DNA of 64,000 bases from Saccopteryx bilineata (lineage: Eukaryota; Chordata; Mammalia; Chiroptera; Emballonuridae). The stretch's first letter is position 1. Every line of letters starts with the position of its first letter. The translations under genes and the position numbers were made by a program. Positions 1 through 11,700 of this stretch are shown here, piece after piece. Location of the stretch: positions 198,842,847-198,906,846 of the forward strand of contig NC_089495.1 in the NCBI RefSeq assembly GCF_036850765.1, given 5' to 3'. The notes under the pieces are model-generated. The model ran no database searches. It was given only the letters and a program-made list of their open reading frames with translations, and was not told the origin of the DNA.

Positions 1-1269
1 GTCCTGTACCCGTTCACTCTCCCCATCAAATAAAACTCCTGTCTGTTATCTATTGCTCCGGAATGGAGAAACTGGTTCTCTGTCTGCTTTCTGATCTCTC
101 AGAAGCTCAGGGTGCGAATGCAGTTTTCCCTTCCTCCCTGCTCCACAGTTGAAGGGTCTTAAGACCATTTTCTCTTCCTTGCCCTTAGGAAAGGATGCAG
201 CATCCAGCAAGTGTGTGAATGAATGAATGAATGAATGAATGAATGAATTATAGGTAAAGGGAGTTGATGAAAAATCCATTTGATTAATAACCTCATTCCC
301 CCCCAAAAGATATGAAAGATATACTGATAATTTAAAAAAACCTAAACAAATAAACAAAACTTTATGATTTTATTTCCAGACAGCGAATCAAGAACACACT
401 GCCTCCCTCTGTTGTATCAAACCAGTAGAAATCATGGAAAAGAATGTAGAACCATTCTCTGGAAACCTCTGTAGCCCCTTTCACTGAACGGGGAGCGCTC
501 GAGCCAGAAGAACAGTCCCTGGTCTGTTGCGTCTCATGACCACTCAGTCCTCTCGACCTTTCCCCGGACTTATTGTATCTTTTCTGGGACTGGGTCTTCC
601 TCCCTCTCAAAACTGTGGGCAGACAAGAGCTTTTCAGAAAACGCAGAGTGCTGCGAGAGGACTTTCAGAGCCCTCTGGCCTCGGCTGGGAGGAAAAGCCA
701 GCTATGAGATGAGCAGGGTAGCCAGAGGAAGAAAATGCCCTTGAGTATCTATCTAGGTAGATGAGGAAAGGAAGAGCGACGTCCTCGGGGCAGGAAGGAC
801 AGTGGCAGTGGGTCTGAGGAAGACAGTGTGGGAAGGGGGTGTGGGAGGAGGTGAGAGAAACACCCAGGTACCTGTTCTGGCAGAACCTGTTAACCTCCGT
901 GCGTGGATGGATTTTAAGCAAGGAGGAGGCGAGGCAGGTGTTTTCCATGATTAATTTGGACGTGTGAAAGCTCACTGGCTGCTGTTTAGAAAATGGATCG
1001 GTCAGGGCGATGTGCAGTTAAAGAGAAGGGTGTGGTCATCCAGGCCGGAACAAGTGAGATCGGTAACCGAAGAAGGCGCAGGGAAATGAGTGGATCATGG
1101 AGGTGTTTAGGAAGTGGCACGGACCGGGTGGTCACGGGTCGGGAAAGAAGTTTCCGAGCCTGTGACGATGGGAGTTTTCAGAGAAGACTAAGAGGTGAAA
1201 CCAGAGGGGAAGTCAAGCTGAGAGCTCAGAGTACCTCGCATGTCAGGCTTAGAAGGGTGAACTTTATCC
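1..1269. other. Unique/ancient sequence, no gene seen
   Basis: No coding exon or recent repeat is recognised here. The first 60 bases contain an AATAAA followed by a CT-rich stretch, which could be the 3' end of an LTR cut by the window edge, but no partner LTR or boundary can be seen and I do not call it. Short open frames occur on both strands without recognisable domains. Confidence 0.5.
217..248. repeat. (GAAT)n microsatellite
   Basis: Eight uninterrupted copies of the tetranucleotide GAAT are read directly from the sequence. Confidence 0.95.
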
Positions 1270-1700
1270 TGTAGGCAACAGGGAGCCATTGAAGGGTTTT
1301 AAGCCTGGGAGTGATTTGCATATTGGAAAGGTCACACTGACAAGGGGCAGCGGATAGAGAGAGAGGCAGAGAGTGGAGCCGGGGAGACCTGTGGTCGTTG
1401 TCTAAGTGTGGACTGACAAGGGTCTGAATTTAGGCAATAACACAGGAGATACAGAGAAGGGAAAGATGGCAGGAACGTTAAGATGGAATTGCACTGACGA
1501 TGACGGGGGAAGAAGACTGAACATGAAGGTGACACCATGACGTTCAGTGGGGATCCCTGAGAAGGGGGTCTGAAGAGGAAAAGTTTCATCCATTCTTAAA
1601 GTTATGGCCATCACATGGTGCTGGGCCCTAGGAATACATCCTGTGAGAAAACACTGCCCTCCGGGACCCACTCTAGCAAAGAAGACAGAATACGCAAACA
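1270..1700. repeat. Ancient interspersed repeat, family not named
   Basis: The stretch opens with a phrase (an 'agggagccattgaag'-type start followed by a 'gagtgatttgcatatt' segment) that I recognise as recurrent in mammalian genomes, but I cannot name the family. The copy is heavily diverged and its ends are unclear. A related stretch seems to lie at 2,220-2,830. No protein is encoded. Confidence 0.35.
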
Positions 1701-1724
1701 AATTCATTAATCACAAATTGGAAG

Positions 1725-1731
1725 AAATTCT
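1725..1731. repeat. Left flank repeat (possible TSD) of SINE
   Basis: The 7-mer AAATTCT recurs at 2,147-2,153 on the other side of the SINE and may be the core of a decayed target-site duplication. Confidence 0.45.
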
Positions 1732-1978
1732 TTTCTTTTTTTTTATTCAGTGAGAGGAGAGAAGGCAGAGAAAGACTCCCACATGTGCCCTGATCAGGAT
1801 CCACCTGATAAGCCCACTAGGGGGTGATGCTCTCCCCATCTGGGCCATTGCTCTGTTGCTCAACAACCAAGCTCTTCTTAGTACCTGAGGTGGAGGCCAT
1901 GGAGCCATCCCCAGCACCCAGGGCCAACTTGCTACAATTGACCCATGGCTGCAGGAGGAGAGGAGAGAGAGAGAGAGA

Positions 1979-2022
<44 letters not shown>

Positions 2023-2143
2023 CGAGAGAGAAAGGGGTGGAGAAGCAGATGGGTGCTTCTCCTGTGTGCCCTGACCAGAAATTGAACCTGGGACTTCCAC
2101 ATGCTGGGCAGATGCTCTACCACTGAGCCAACCAGCCAGGCCC
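1732..2143 (-). mobile_element. tRNA-derived bat SINE (Rhin-1-like), reverse strand
   Basis: Read on the minus strand, the element starts near 2,143 with a tRNA-like head: a box A-type stretch (TGGCTCAGTGG) and a box B-type stretch in which the core CG is mutated. A body follows whose wording matches the SINE at 52,355-52,790, then an A-rich tail, seen here as the T-run near 1,735. The body includes an expanded GA tract. The copy is clearly older than the 52 kb one because many CpG positions are lost. A CTCF-like core, CCACTAGGGGGTG, lies at 1,814-1,826. The family name is from memory. Confidence 0.85.
1957..2019. repeat. (GA)n microsatellite inside SINE
   Basis: An almost pure GA dinucleotide tract of about 60 bases, expanded from the purine-rich part of the SINE body. 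Confidence 0.9.
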
Positions 2144-2219
2144 AACAAATTCTATAAAATAAAGTAACAGGTATTTTACTAAAGGATAATAGGGTGTGGA
2201 GGCAAGTGGCCTATTTTAG

Positions 2220-2830
2220 GTACTATGGTTGGAGAAAGGTCTCTGAGGAGGTGACAATGAATTCAATACCTGAAGAATAAGAACTATCCAGGGACAGACC
2301 CTGCCAGGTAGAGGGAACAACAAACACAGAGGCGCAGAAGCTGGAAAGTGCTTGGCTGGTTTGAGATACAAGGTCATGTGGCCACAGAGGACTAAGTGAA
2401 GGGGGCGGGGAGCGACCGGAGAGGTCAGGCAAGGTTAGCTCACTCAAGACAACGTAGACCACGGCCCAGAATTTGGATTTGGCTTGAAGTGCGGCCAGAT
2501 GGTATTCAACGGAATGAAACAAAAAAGCTCCATAAATTGATTTAGGTTTTAAGTTAATCACTGTGCCTCTTCATTCAGTGCGGGATGGATTTGAGGAGGA
2601 CGAGAGAGGAAGCAAAGGTTTCAGAATTGATTTCACTGCAGTCGTGAGAGATACTGTGGCCTCGCCTAGGGTGGTGATTGGAGCTGGAGAAAGAACACGG
2701 GTTTAAGAGAGATTTAACTGTTGTAATTGAAAGAGCTGGGGATAGATAAGTGGATGGATAGACATGGATAATAAAGGAGCCGGAGCAATCAAGGATGAGT
2801 GCCCAGAGTCTGGCTTGAGCAACTAAGTGA
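2220..2830. repeat. Ancient interspersed repeat, family not named
   Basis: Purine-rich, non-coding and diverged. Its wording resembles the 5' part of the same old repeat type seen at 1,270-1,700. I cannot assign a family, and the edges are approximate. Confidence 0.3.
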
Positions 2831-2849
2831 ATGTGAGCCTTCTTACTGA

Positions 2850-5800
2850 AAACAGAGGAGGCATGGGGAGGAACGTTTGAAAGCTGAAGACCTGTTGCCT
2901 CTGATGTAAAATACTCCTGGGAGGAGATGGCATGGGAGTCATATTGCAGGGAGCTCTCTTAAGAGAATTCAACTGGAGGACGTAAGTTGGCTGTGAATAA
3001 ATAATTGTTAAATAATGAAATGAATAAATCAATGGATCAGTTGATGCTGGAAGGTTTGAAAACAAGAAATGTAGCAACCATCAGCTATTTTCCAGCTGGG
3101 CAAAAACAGTGAGTTATAAAAAACAACCCAGGACTCAACACACAATGTGTTTATTGCTTAAGTATTACCATATTGCTCAGAAGAAAGGGGAGCTGAGTTT
3201 GGGTTATCATCAAATATGCAGCAAAGAGTAAAACTCTGAACCAGTTTTCATCAATTGTTATCTCTTGGACTTCTCCGTTTTGATCTAGGCAAACACAAGC
3301 CATTGACTGGAAACTTTCCCTGACAGATTTGGTATCTTTCTGTCACAAGACCAGAGAGTAAGTCTTGTGCTAGGTATTTCAAGAGTAGGTAGACATTCAG
3401 GTCATATTCAAAGAGCACCGGCCATTAGGAAACCAGTTCATCTAGAAGGTAAAGGAAAGATGTGAAGATCCACTCAGTTAAGGATTCAGACTGTCTCTTA
3501 GTATCTACCCACTTGGGTAAACATCCAAGCAACAGGAAAGGCAATGATAGTCCATTGGGATGTGTTTGGTTTCACGCATACAGGATTTTGTCAGAAAACA
3601 CAAACAGGAAGTCATTATGCTTGACTGCAGAACAAACAGCTTTGTAGCTATTGTCTTGTACACGATCAGCTTCAATTACTAGTCTTACTGAACAATTCTC
3701 AACAGGCATTGGAGTTTGTGACCCCTGGTACAAGAAAATGAGCATTATAAATATCGCCCTAGAGTAAATATTGGGGAATCATTTCTGAGAAACCCTGAGT
3801 TTAGAAGCTGGGGGTTCAGTAGAGCAAAGTCACTGGAAACCTGGGTGAAAACAGACATTTGCCCTCTGGGATATAAGCCTGTGCCCTGGGACCTGGGACA
3901 CTGAAGGTTGAGCAGCACCAGCTGCAGCTGGATGTGATAATTCACCTAAGTACTGTCGTTATGTTCCGAGCCAGGCTGGGTCTGGATAGACAGAGAGATA
4001 AAGGGTTGCGTAGGTCTCAGCAGCTGGGTCATCCAGAGCCAACTTCAAGATAGAGGTTGGGATGCAAGATGTTTATTAGACAGTAACACCTGTGACAGTC
4101 AAGAAGGGAAGCAGGATTGGGCAGAGGGAGAAGTGGAACTGTCATGTAGACCTGACAAAGCCTTGGACAACTCAGAAGAGAGCGCTGGAGGATTGTTGTC
4201 CATGAACATGTAAGGCGCTAAGCCCAAGTGGTCAAGTCTGTATTCTGCGTCCTTGCCCGGCTGCCGGATGTCAGCTGCTCTGGGAAGGGGAGACTTTGGA
4301 CAAGGGCTTGCTGCAGCGGAGGCAGACCCTGCAGAAACCAACAGCTGGAAGCTCTCTGCCAATTATTCTCTGCAGCTAGACAGCAAGTCTTTCCTTGAAG
4401 GGGGATCTGGGTGGAACACCTTCCTGTCTATAGTGTACATCAAAGTAGACGATGAAAGGCTTTACGTAAGCCTCAGAGAGCTCTCTGAAGCAATTTCTTC
4501 ATTCATAAAACAGGGAATTGTGAAAACTGTATTTATAAACATGTGTGAGAAATCTCTGGGTGGTACTTGGTCCTGCTAGAGAAATGATAGGTTCGGATTA
4601 TTGAAATCACTGTGCAGTCAGCGTCATAAAGTATAGAAGTGGGTCCCAATGCAAAGCCCAATATGAACCCTCTCAAATTCCTGCTCAGGTATGACAAGGC
4701 ACACATCCACTTGCAGGAAGAAAGCGCAGCTAAAACAAGGACAAGGTTTTTGAGTTCCTCGGTGCTTTAGAAGCTCTTGGCCACATGGCCGAGAAAAACA
4801 AGAGAGAGAAGAAAGCATGTGAGCTTTTCTTTTGTAGGTGGGCAGAATGCTTACCAAGAAAATGATTTAGTCGTCAGAGAAGACAGTTTTCACAGCTCTG
4901 CATGCTGTAGTAGGTGACAGGGTCCCCAGATTAACACATGCTGTGAGCTTATTTTTTTAGATAGCTAGAAGCTATCTAAAAAAGCTCTGGGGCAGAGACT
5001 TATGATTAGAACTCATAAAACCCATCTGCCCTTAGCTTTTATTTTTTAACTCTTCGTTAATTTCTTCACATGGACCTTAAAATTTGTATAGGCAAAGTCT
5101 ACACGGGGAGAAGTTATTGGGAACAACTTGCCAATTCCATGCGGTCATTGTGAGTCAGCCCTCATTCCGCCTGGATGCAGTTCAGATCTGGCTGGCATTG
5201 CAATGGTTTTGCCACTATTTCAATCCCTGTTGATTCAGTCTGATCCTTCTGCCAGGGTGGGCGTCTGGCATGAAAATGGAGTTGGTAAAATGAGCTCTGA
5301 GTGGGATCATGTGGGCATGCTCATGGTAATGATGGGAGGGGATGATTACTAGGGATGTGGGTGTTGTGTAATTGGGAACATTGTTGGGGGAACAGTCATT
5401 GGCATTTCTCGAGGCATGGAAGGGCAAAAATGGTCTTTGGACATGCTGGACATTCTCAGACTCTTCTTTAAACAAGCTATCTTATTTTCCCTTACTCCTT
5501 ACTTTCTTCAAGCACAAGGCACACGATTGTAATTATTTCTACTCTACTTGCAACTTTCTGTTGCACAGAAATGATTGATATAAGTGACATCCGAACAATG
5601 ATTCTTTTTATTAATTTTTTTTCCCCCGGTAAACATATCCAGAGCACTCATGAGCAAACTTTTAAAGATGAAAAAGAAAAACCTATTTTTAAAACAAGTT
5701 TATACCGGAGGGTTAAAGAGAACACAAACTTAAAAGCGAGGGGACAATAGTAGCAAAGTGAGCTAAGTAGTTTATATGGATGTTGTTGTTCCTGTTTGTT

Positions 5801-6350
5801 TGTTTTGTGTAAATTCAATATCTAGCCAATATTTTAAAAGACAACAGTGAAAAAATACGTAAAAAAAGTAAAAAGTAAAAATAAAATATTTTTTCTACAA
5901 ATCAGGGCAGTGTTAAAAAAGATGGCTAAACAATAACTCCTTAGACAATGTCTGAATACAAAGTTATTAAATTCGACCGTCTCATCTGTGCTTACTGTAG
6001 TTGGAGGATGACAAGAAAAACAGGGTAGGGGTTACAAGGCTCCTTCAGTTATGGTCTTGACTCCTCCTCCGAGTCCCAGTGAGGAGACTCGAGTGGGGGT
6101 GAAGAAAGGGAACTCGGTTTGTTGCCCAGTTTAGGGCCTTGCTCAGTATGCAACACACACTATTTGCTTGGCCTCCCATCTATAAAGTGGGAGGGTTGGG
6201 CTGTAGGAATCTACCTTTGCCTTTAGAGCTATCATTGGTGATTCCAGGAGTTGGGGTGAGCCTTTGGAGTTGTTTTTGGAGAGAGGCCAGCACAGAGGAA
6301 GGAGAGAGCATCTTAGAGCAGGGAAAGCAGAACTTGGTTAGAACCTTACC
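2850..6350. other. Non-coding sequence, no gene recognised
   Basis: This stretch has only short open frames on both strands, none with a recognisable domain, splice framework or codon pattern. A 108-codon plus-strand frame at 4,253-4,579 overlaps an 87-codon minus-strand frame and looks like chance in a GC-richer patch. A short perfect hairpin is listed separately. Confidence 0.5.
4953..4983. repeat. Perfect 14-bp inverted repeat (hairpin)
   Basis: The arm at 4,953-4,966 (TTTTTTAGATAGCT) is the exact reverse complement of 4,970-4,983, leaving a 3-base loop. Flanking GAGCTT and AGCTC extend the stem imperfectly. No open reading frame is associated. Confidence 0.85.
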
Positions 6351-6354
6351 TGTT

Positions 6355-6480
6355 TCTCACTAACAGACTCACTAGCCTTCCGCTCTCAGATGGCCAATTC
6401 CCTCATCTTTACAATGGAGAAAACCAAAACGACATGACGAAGTTGTGCATGGAATGCTACATGCACGATGCTTGGTGCAT
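6355..6480 (+). repeat. MIR-like SINE fossil
   Basis: The segment carries the MIR-style run 'ccctcatctttacaatggag' followed by a decayed tail with 'gcttggtgcata'. It is old and short, with approximate ends. Confidence 0.45.
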
Positions 6481-6499
6481 AACAGCCATGCCCAGAAGG

Positions 6500-8480
6500 A
6501 CAGCGGCTGCTCTGTTTGTTCACTATTGCTACAACCCCTCCATATAACTCAAATACCACAGCTGTTTCTCCCTCCTATCTTTCATCCTGGAGTCCATGCT
6601 TTCAAACTTTCTCCTTTTCTATTGTAAAAATCTAGCTGACCATTTCTTCTCCTGTGATAGATTATTTCTCATGCGAAAATCCTATGTTGGCTAAAGGGGG
6701 AATCATCCTCTCAGATGTTATCACGAGTCAAGATAGATTTAATAGGCAGAGAGGGAGGCAAGATAATAGATAGATGAGATGGATACAAAGAGCTCTGTAA
6801 ATGAACACTAACTCAAAGAGAGGATGCAATTCCAGACACTCGCGTATCAGTGGCTGGGATTTGAAGGCGACAGAAGTCCCCCTTTCCTCCTTTAAGGCAC
6901 ACAGCAAAGGTCCCATCCTATTTTTGCATCGTATGGTCTTCCACCAATACACTTGAGGTTGGCTAAAAACCAAAGAGCAGAGGGATGCAATTCCAGAAAG
7001 CACAGAGAGTGAAGAGGTGGAGTCTGGGATCATTCAGAAGAGTTCAACAACATGTTTCTTACTTGGAGCAGCTGAACTCCCTGCTGTAATCTCCGATCAA
7101 CAGGGTGCTTATCTCTGCAAGGGCACATAGAGGCTTAGCGTGAGTCATTCTGCTGCTGGCTTGGAAGCCAACACGTGGGCTTATCTGAACCTTTTTCTAC
7201 AACATTCCTATTTTTTTTTTCTTTTTCATTTGGCCAAGCCCTGCAGTTGGGCTTCCAAACATGTTCTCTGGTCAGCATTCCATTTCCCTTCGGAGCTTCC
7301 TGAGGCCAAGCCCAGGCAACCAAACCCTGATCCTCTGCCTGGTTCCTCACTACCTTCTTCCTAGAGAATCTGCACGGGTCTGAAGCCAAAGAATGAGATG
7401 CCAGTGCCACGGTTCTCCCTCGGGGTCTGCAGAGACGTTTCCCAGCTAATTGCAATTATGAGCCTCTACCTATCCCCTGCTCCCTCCTCTCTTGGTTCAT
7501 ACCAGTCTGAACCAAGCCTGAGTTTGCTGTGCTCTTTTTACTTTAAAACAGGAAAGCATCGGCTATGTCCATTTGCAAAAGAAGGTTCTTCAATGCTGCA
7601 GAAAGGCAGTATGCTGTGATGGAGGTGGCAGGTGACCAGAAAGCCTGGGTTTCAATCCTAACAGCGATATTTATTGCAGACTATGATTTATACTCCTTCA
7701 CATAAAACATACGCATAGAAGCTTCGCCACATTCTTATCTGCACTGTGCGTTAATGATTTTATTTTTGCCAGTTTAAATTTCCGTCATTGAGAGCTATCA
7801 TGGCTGAGTGTTTCCAATATTTCTTTTTAAATAACATTACCTATTGAGAGACTGTTCTGTTCAATTTTTTCCTGTTGCTTCTTGGGTCCAAACTTGTGGC
7901 TTCTCATGATACAGTGATCGTACCAGGTGTTTAAAATGTGGGCCATTCTGAACGTAAAGACTATTTTAAGTTCTGAAACTTTATCATCAGAAAGCACTCT
8001 TCGCTGAAGTGAAATGAACCCTATGGAAGTGCTTCCCTCCCCACGAACCTTGAGCTTATGTTGGGGAGGGGAGTGGAGGGGAGGAGGGGGAGAGTACAAT
8101 ATCTAAGGAAGTGGGGTTTTTTTTTTCTTCTCTTAAATAGAAAAATTTGTCACCAACCTGAAAAGCATGACCTCCTGCCCCTTACTCACACAGGTTAAAC
8201 AATTTCGGGACTTTCCATAACAAGTTTGGCTCATGTATCACCCAATGTCAAGGTCCCAAGGTCCACTGATCACTTTCTTTCACATCATCATCAATCATTT
8301 TATGTTTTAATGCATTCTATGATGAAATAAGTGATTACTTGGCTCAATATTTCTCTTGACTTATATAAACACTTCATTACCAGCTCTTAGTTTGTGGGTT
8401 TAGCAATTTAGTTTGTGTGTTTGTGTGCGGGATGGTTCTTGGCGTAGATGGATGAAGGGATAATTCAATACTTTGTATTA
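6500..8480. other. Non-coding sequence, no gene recognised
   Basis: No domain-bearing frame is visible. A possible MIR trace lies near 7,615-7,700. The rest appears to be unique sequence. Confidence 0.45.
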
Positions 8481-8489
8481 AGAATATAT

Positions 8490-8705
8490 GATAAAGGACA
8501 CCGTGTTTAGAGTTCAACCCCGTATTTGTCCTTTCCCAGTTGTGTAACTGGGAGCAGGTAGAGAACTCTTCTGGTCCATTTGTTTTTTGCATCTGTAATT
8601 TGTGGGTACGGATAGATCTGCCTCACAGATTTTTTTCTTAGGATTGAATGAGCTAATGCATACAAAATGTATAGCGCTGTGTATATAGCACATGTTCAAT
8701 TTATG
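8490..8705 (+). repeat. MIR-like SINE fossil
   Basis: The order of motifs matches MIR: a core with 'agttgtgtaactgggagc', then 'catctgtaatttgtgggtacgg', 'attgaatgagctaatgcata' and a terminal 'gctgtgtatatagcacatg'. Diverged but well ordered. Confidence 0.65.
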
Positions 8706-8709
8706 TGAT

Positions 8710-11700
8710 CTTTTCTTTCTTTTAAGTCAGAGCCTTTTGTGTGTGTTTTTGTTCATGTCTTATTCAAATTGTGTTGCTCCAGAATCCATTTCAGAGGAGG
8801 CTACTGCTCAATCGGGTAGAAGATTCATCAGACCAAGGCTTATCTCAGCCCTGCTTGCTCAGGTGTAAGGATATTTATAAGAAGACCACTGTATTGGCTA
8901 ATCTGATGTTTTCTGGATAGTTAACCAAGTGTAATGTACACATTGTTTTTTGTTTTGTTTTTTTTTTTTCACACCATTGACTTAAACCTAAGCACAGGCT
9001 GTTCTCCATGGGAGAATATGAAAATATACTTCATTCTAAAAACAGATTTTCTTGTTTTCAAAACTACACTATTCTAATTTTAAAGACTTAATTATTATTT
9101 ATTGTAAATACCCTTTTAGACTTACTTAGCTATAGATCTTTGCCACATAGCATGCCTGTGCACATAGGAAAAGGGGATTAACTACACGATAGATTGGTTA
9201 AGGGGTTCTTTAAGTGTTTTACACTGAGTCTAAGTCTTGTGAATCGTTTTCTGCCTTAGAATCTCTGTTGCCCTTGGTTCTCTATTAAATATTTTTCCTA
9301 CAAAACATTGTCTTTTGGGCTTTCAAGCATGTTGGTGCAAAATAACGTTCCTGAAAAGAGAGCTCAACTCTTGTCCTTGGGATTTTCCTCTAAACCACTG
9401 ATACTCATATGAAAATATTTATGGTAAAAAAAAAATGTTGGTGGTTATGTCCAGGCAATCATAAGTATGTCCATCAATTGTCTGACTTTTCTGAACACCT
9501 GAATTCAGTGGTGTTTAAATGTGAAACAAACCCTGATACAACTATTGTGTCTCAGGGTCAGTAAACCGCAGTAATGACCCACAAAGGTATGTTAAATTGA
9601 TGAAACATAGATGATGCTTCTATTTTGAAGTCCACACAACAGACTTGCCCATCAGGCACCGGAATAAGGACACTGACAATGCATTCATAGCACCCCTAAG
9701 TGCCATGAACCTTAATGATGGGAAGGCTTGGCAAGAGCCTGGGATTGTGCTTCTTGAATGGACCCCAGCCTCTTCTGAAGCGGTCCCAGCAACAGGAAAC
9801 TGTTCTAGTAATAGACTGGGCTCTGACTCCTGGCTGCCAGCAGTCTTTAGTGAAAAGCTTGGTCTCTGGAGAGGGTGAGTGAGAACAAAATATTTAATTT
9901 GATTAAATAGCTGGTTTAGAGTGAAAGGCCCTGGAGTGTAGGAAAAATATGTACCAGCCAATCTGGACCTTCCATCGAGGATTTTTCTATCATCGGAAAA
10001 TCCCCTGCAAGAGACATCAAAGGAGAGCTGCTACACTTTCCGGGCTTTAGAGGATGGGAGAACCCGATGGACACTGATGTCCAGAGTAACAGGCATCTCA
10101 GATGTCAGCAAACACAAAATACTACTTTAGATCTTTTTTAACATATGCCGTGGTGGCAAAGGTGGGTACTTTATGAAAACCATTTTGTCTCAGCATATTT
10201 TTCTTATTTCTAATACATTTGCAATGTCATTGTAGGAAAGGCAGGAAGAAAGGAAGGAAGAAAAAAAGGAAGGAAGGAAGGAAGAAAAAAAGGAAGGAAG
10301 GAAGGAAGGAAGGAAGGAAGGAAGGAAGGAAGGAAGGAAGGAAGGAAGGAAAGAAGAAACAGTAGAGTGTCCTGGTATCCTAAAATGTCCCTCAGGGTTA
10401 GAGGTCAGGTAGTAGGTGACTACCATCTCTTAGGCGGCTGATTTAAAAGTCAAAGCAGGAGAGGGATGTTCAAGATGAACTTAAACTTTAATGAAGTACA
10501 AATGGTAACCCAAGGTCTCAATAGCTTTTGAATTTGATTAGTCCCAGACTTAGAGGCAAAAATGAACCACATGCCTAGAATTGGGTATTAGAGTGCCTCC
10601 CTGCCAGGATTAGAAGACATTGACTAACAAACATGGGGACTGCCTCTCTGGATTTACAAAGGCAAATATGTCTCAGTCAATCATTGTCCAGATACATTCT
10701 GTTTATGATTAAGAGTCAGCGTGAATGCACATGTATCTAGTGAGTCTACTAAACTTTCTCATGTTCATTAATACATGTGGGTACTTATAAGTCAAACAGC
10801 CATAGATTAAGGGCAACTGTATCTTTTGTGACAGGAAATTGGCATTCCTAGAAGCAAGAAGTAGATCTGAGAGAAAGCCAGAAGCAGACAGCCAAAATGA
10901 CAGTGGAAAGTCGGTCCTGTTGAGAGATGAATGGTAGAAAATGGGTTCATCTGTGAGCCACCAGGCAGGTGTTACGGCCTTGGGTTCTGAGACCCAGAGA
11001 ACAAAAGTAAGTCAACAGATAAACTGTTGACAGCAAATAGGTGAATTTAAAGTTGGGTGTGAGTACAGACTTGTTTCAGGGCCAAATTAGAGAAGATAGA
11101 CCATGGTTCCCGTCCCAGAACATCTGACGAAAGCCAGGACCTATCAGGCATTTACCCCAAGAACAAAAACCACCCTAGCCCTATAAAGTGATGGCCACCC
11201 CCCATCCTTCCCTTAACACAACCTCAAGTAGGGCTAAGTTACAGATGGGCCAGCTGATCCTTTGTTCCTATGTGCATCTCCTGATCATTGAGTGAGAACG
11301 TCTACTGATACACCAGCATAGATACGGACAAAACATAAGGGGTTGATGTTACTACCAGCTGCCTTCTTGAGCCAGGACAACGTGTGCTCAGGAAATTCTA
11401 GTTGATCATGATCTCAGCCCTTTGGCTAATTGGGAAACTGTCCAGTTCACGTTAAATTTCACCTCCTTCCTAGGGCATTTTTATTTTTGACTTAATAGTG
11501 AGCTTTACTATAAAAAAAAATCCCCAGGTTTTAACCACAGCTCTACTTCCACACACACAGAGGGCCGCACCTGCGATTTGAATAAAACTGCATTGGAACT
11601 GAAGACAGAGAGATGGTGACAAGAGAGAAAGTGATGGCGAGGTTAACACATGAGTGAACTTGAGCTTGCTCACACTGTAAAACCTATTTCCAAAGCCGGG

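Noticed and set aside
1..60. Possible LTR 3' end with AATAAA
   Set aside because: Only one edge is visible, with no second LTR, primer-binding site or TSD in the window.
4099..4579. Overlapping plus- and minus-strand frames of 87-108 codons
   Set aside because: No recognised domain, no splice context and frames on both strands in a GC-richer patch; best read as chance.
9645..9878. 77-codon frame ending at a GGTGAGTGAG donor-like string
   Set aside because: The stop codon coincides with the donor match, there is no acceptor or partner exon, and no similarity comes to mind.
10232..10360. CRISPR-like regular repeat
   Set aside because: A simple GGAA microsatellite with no spacers; the window is mammalian.
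10900..11470. Possible solo LTR or retroviral leader with CCTATAAA
   Set aside because: No TG...CA ends or duplicated flanks could be identified.
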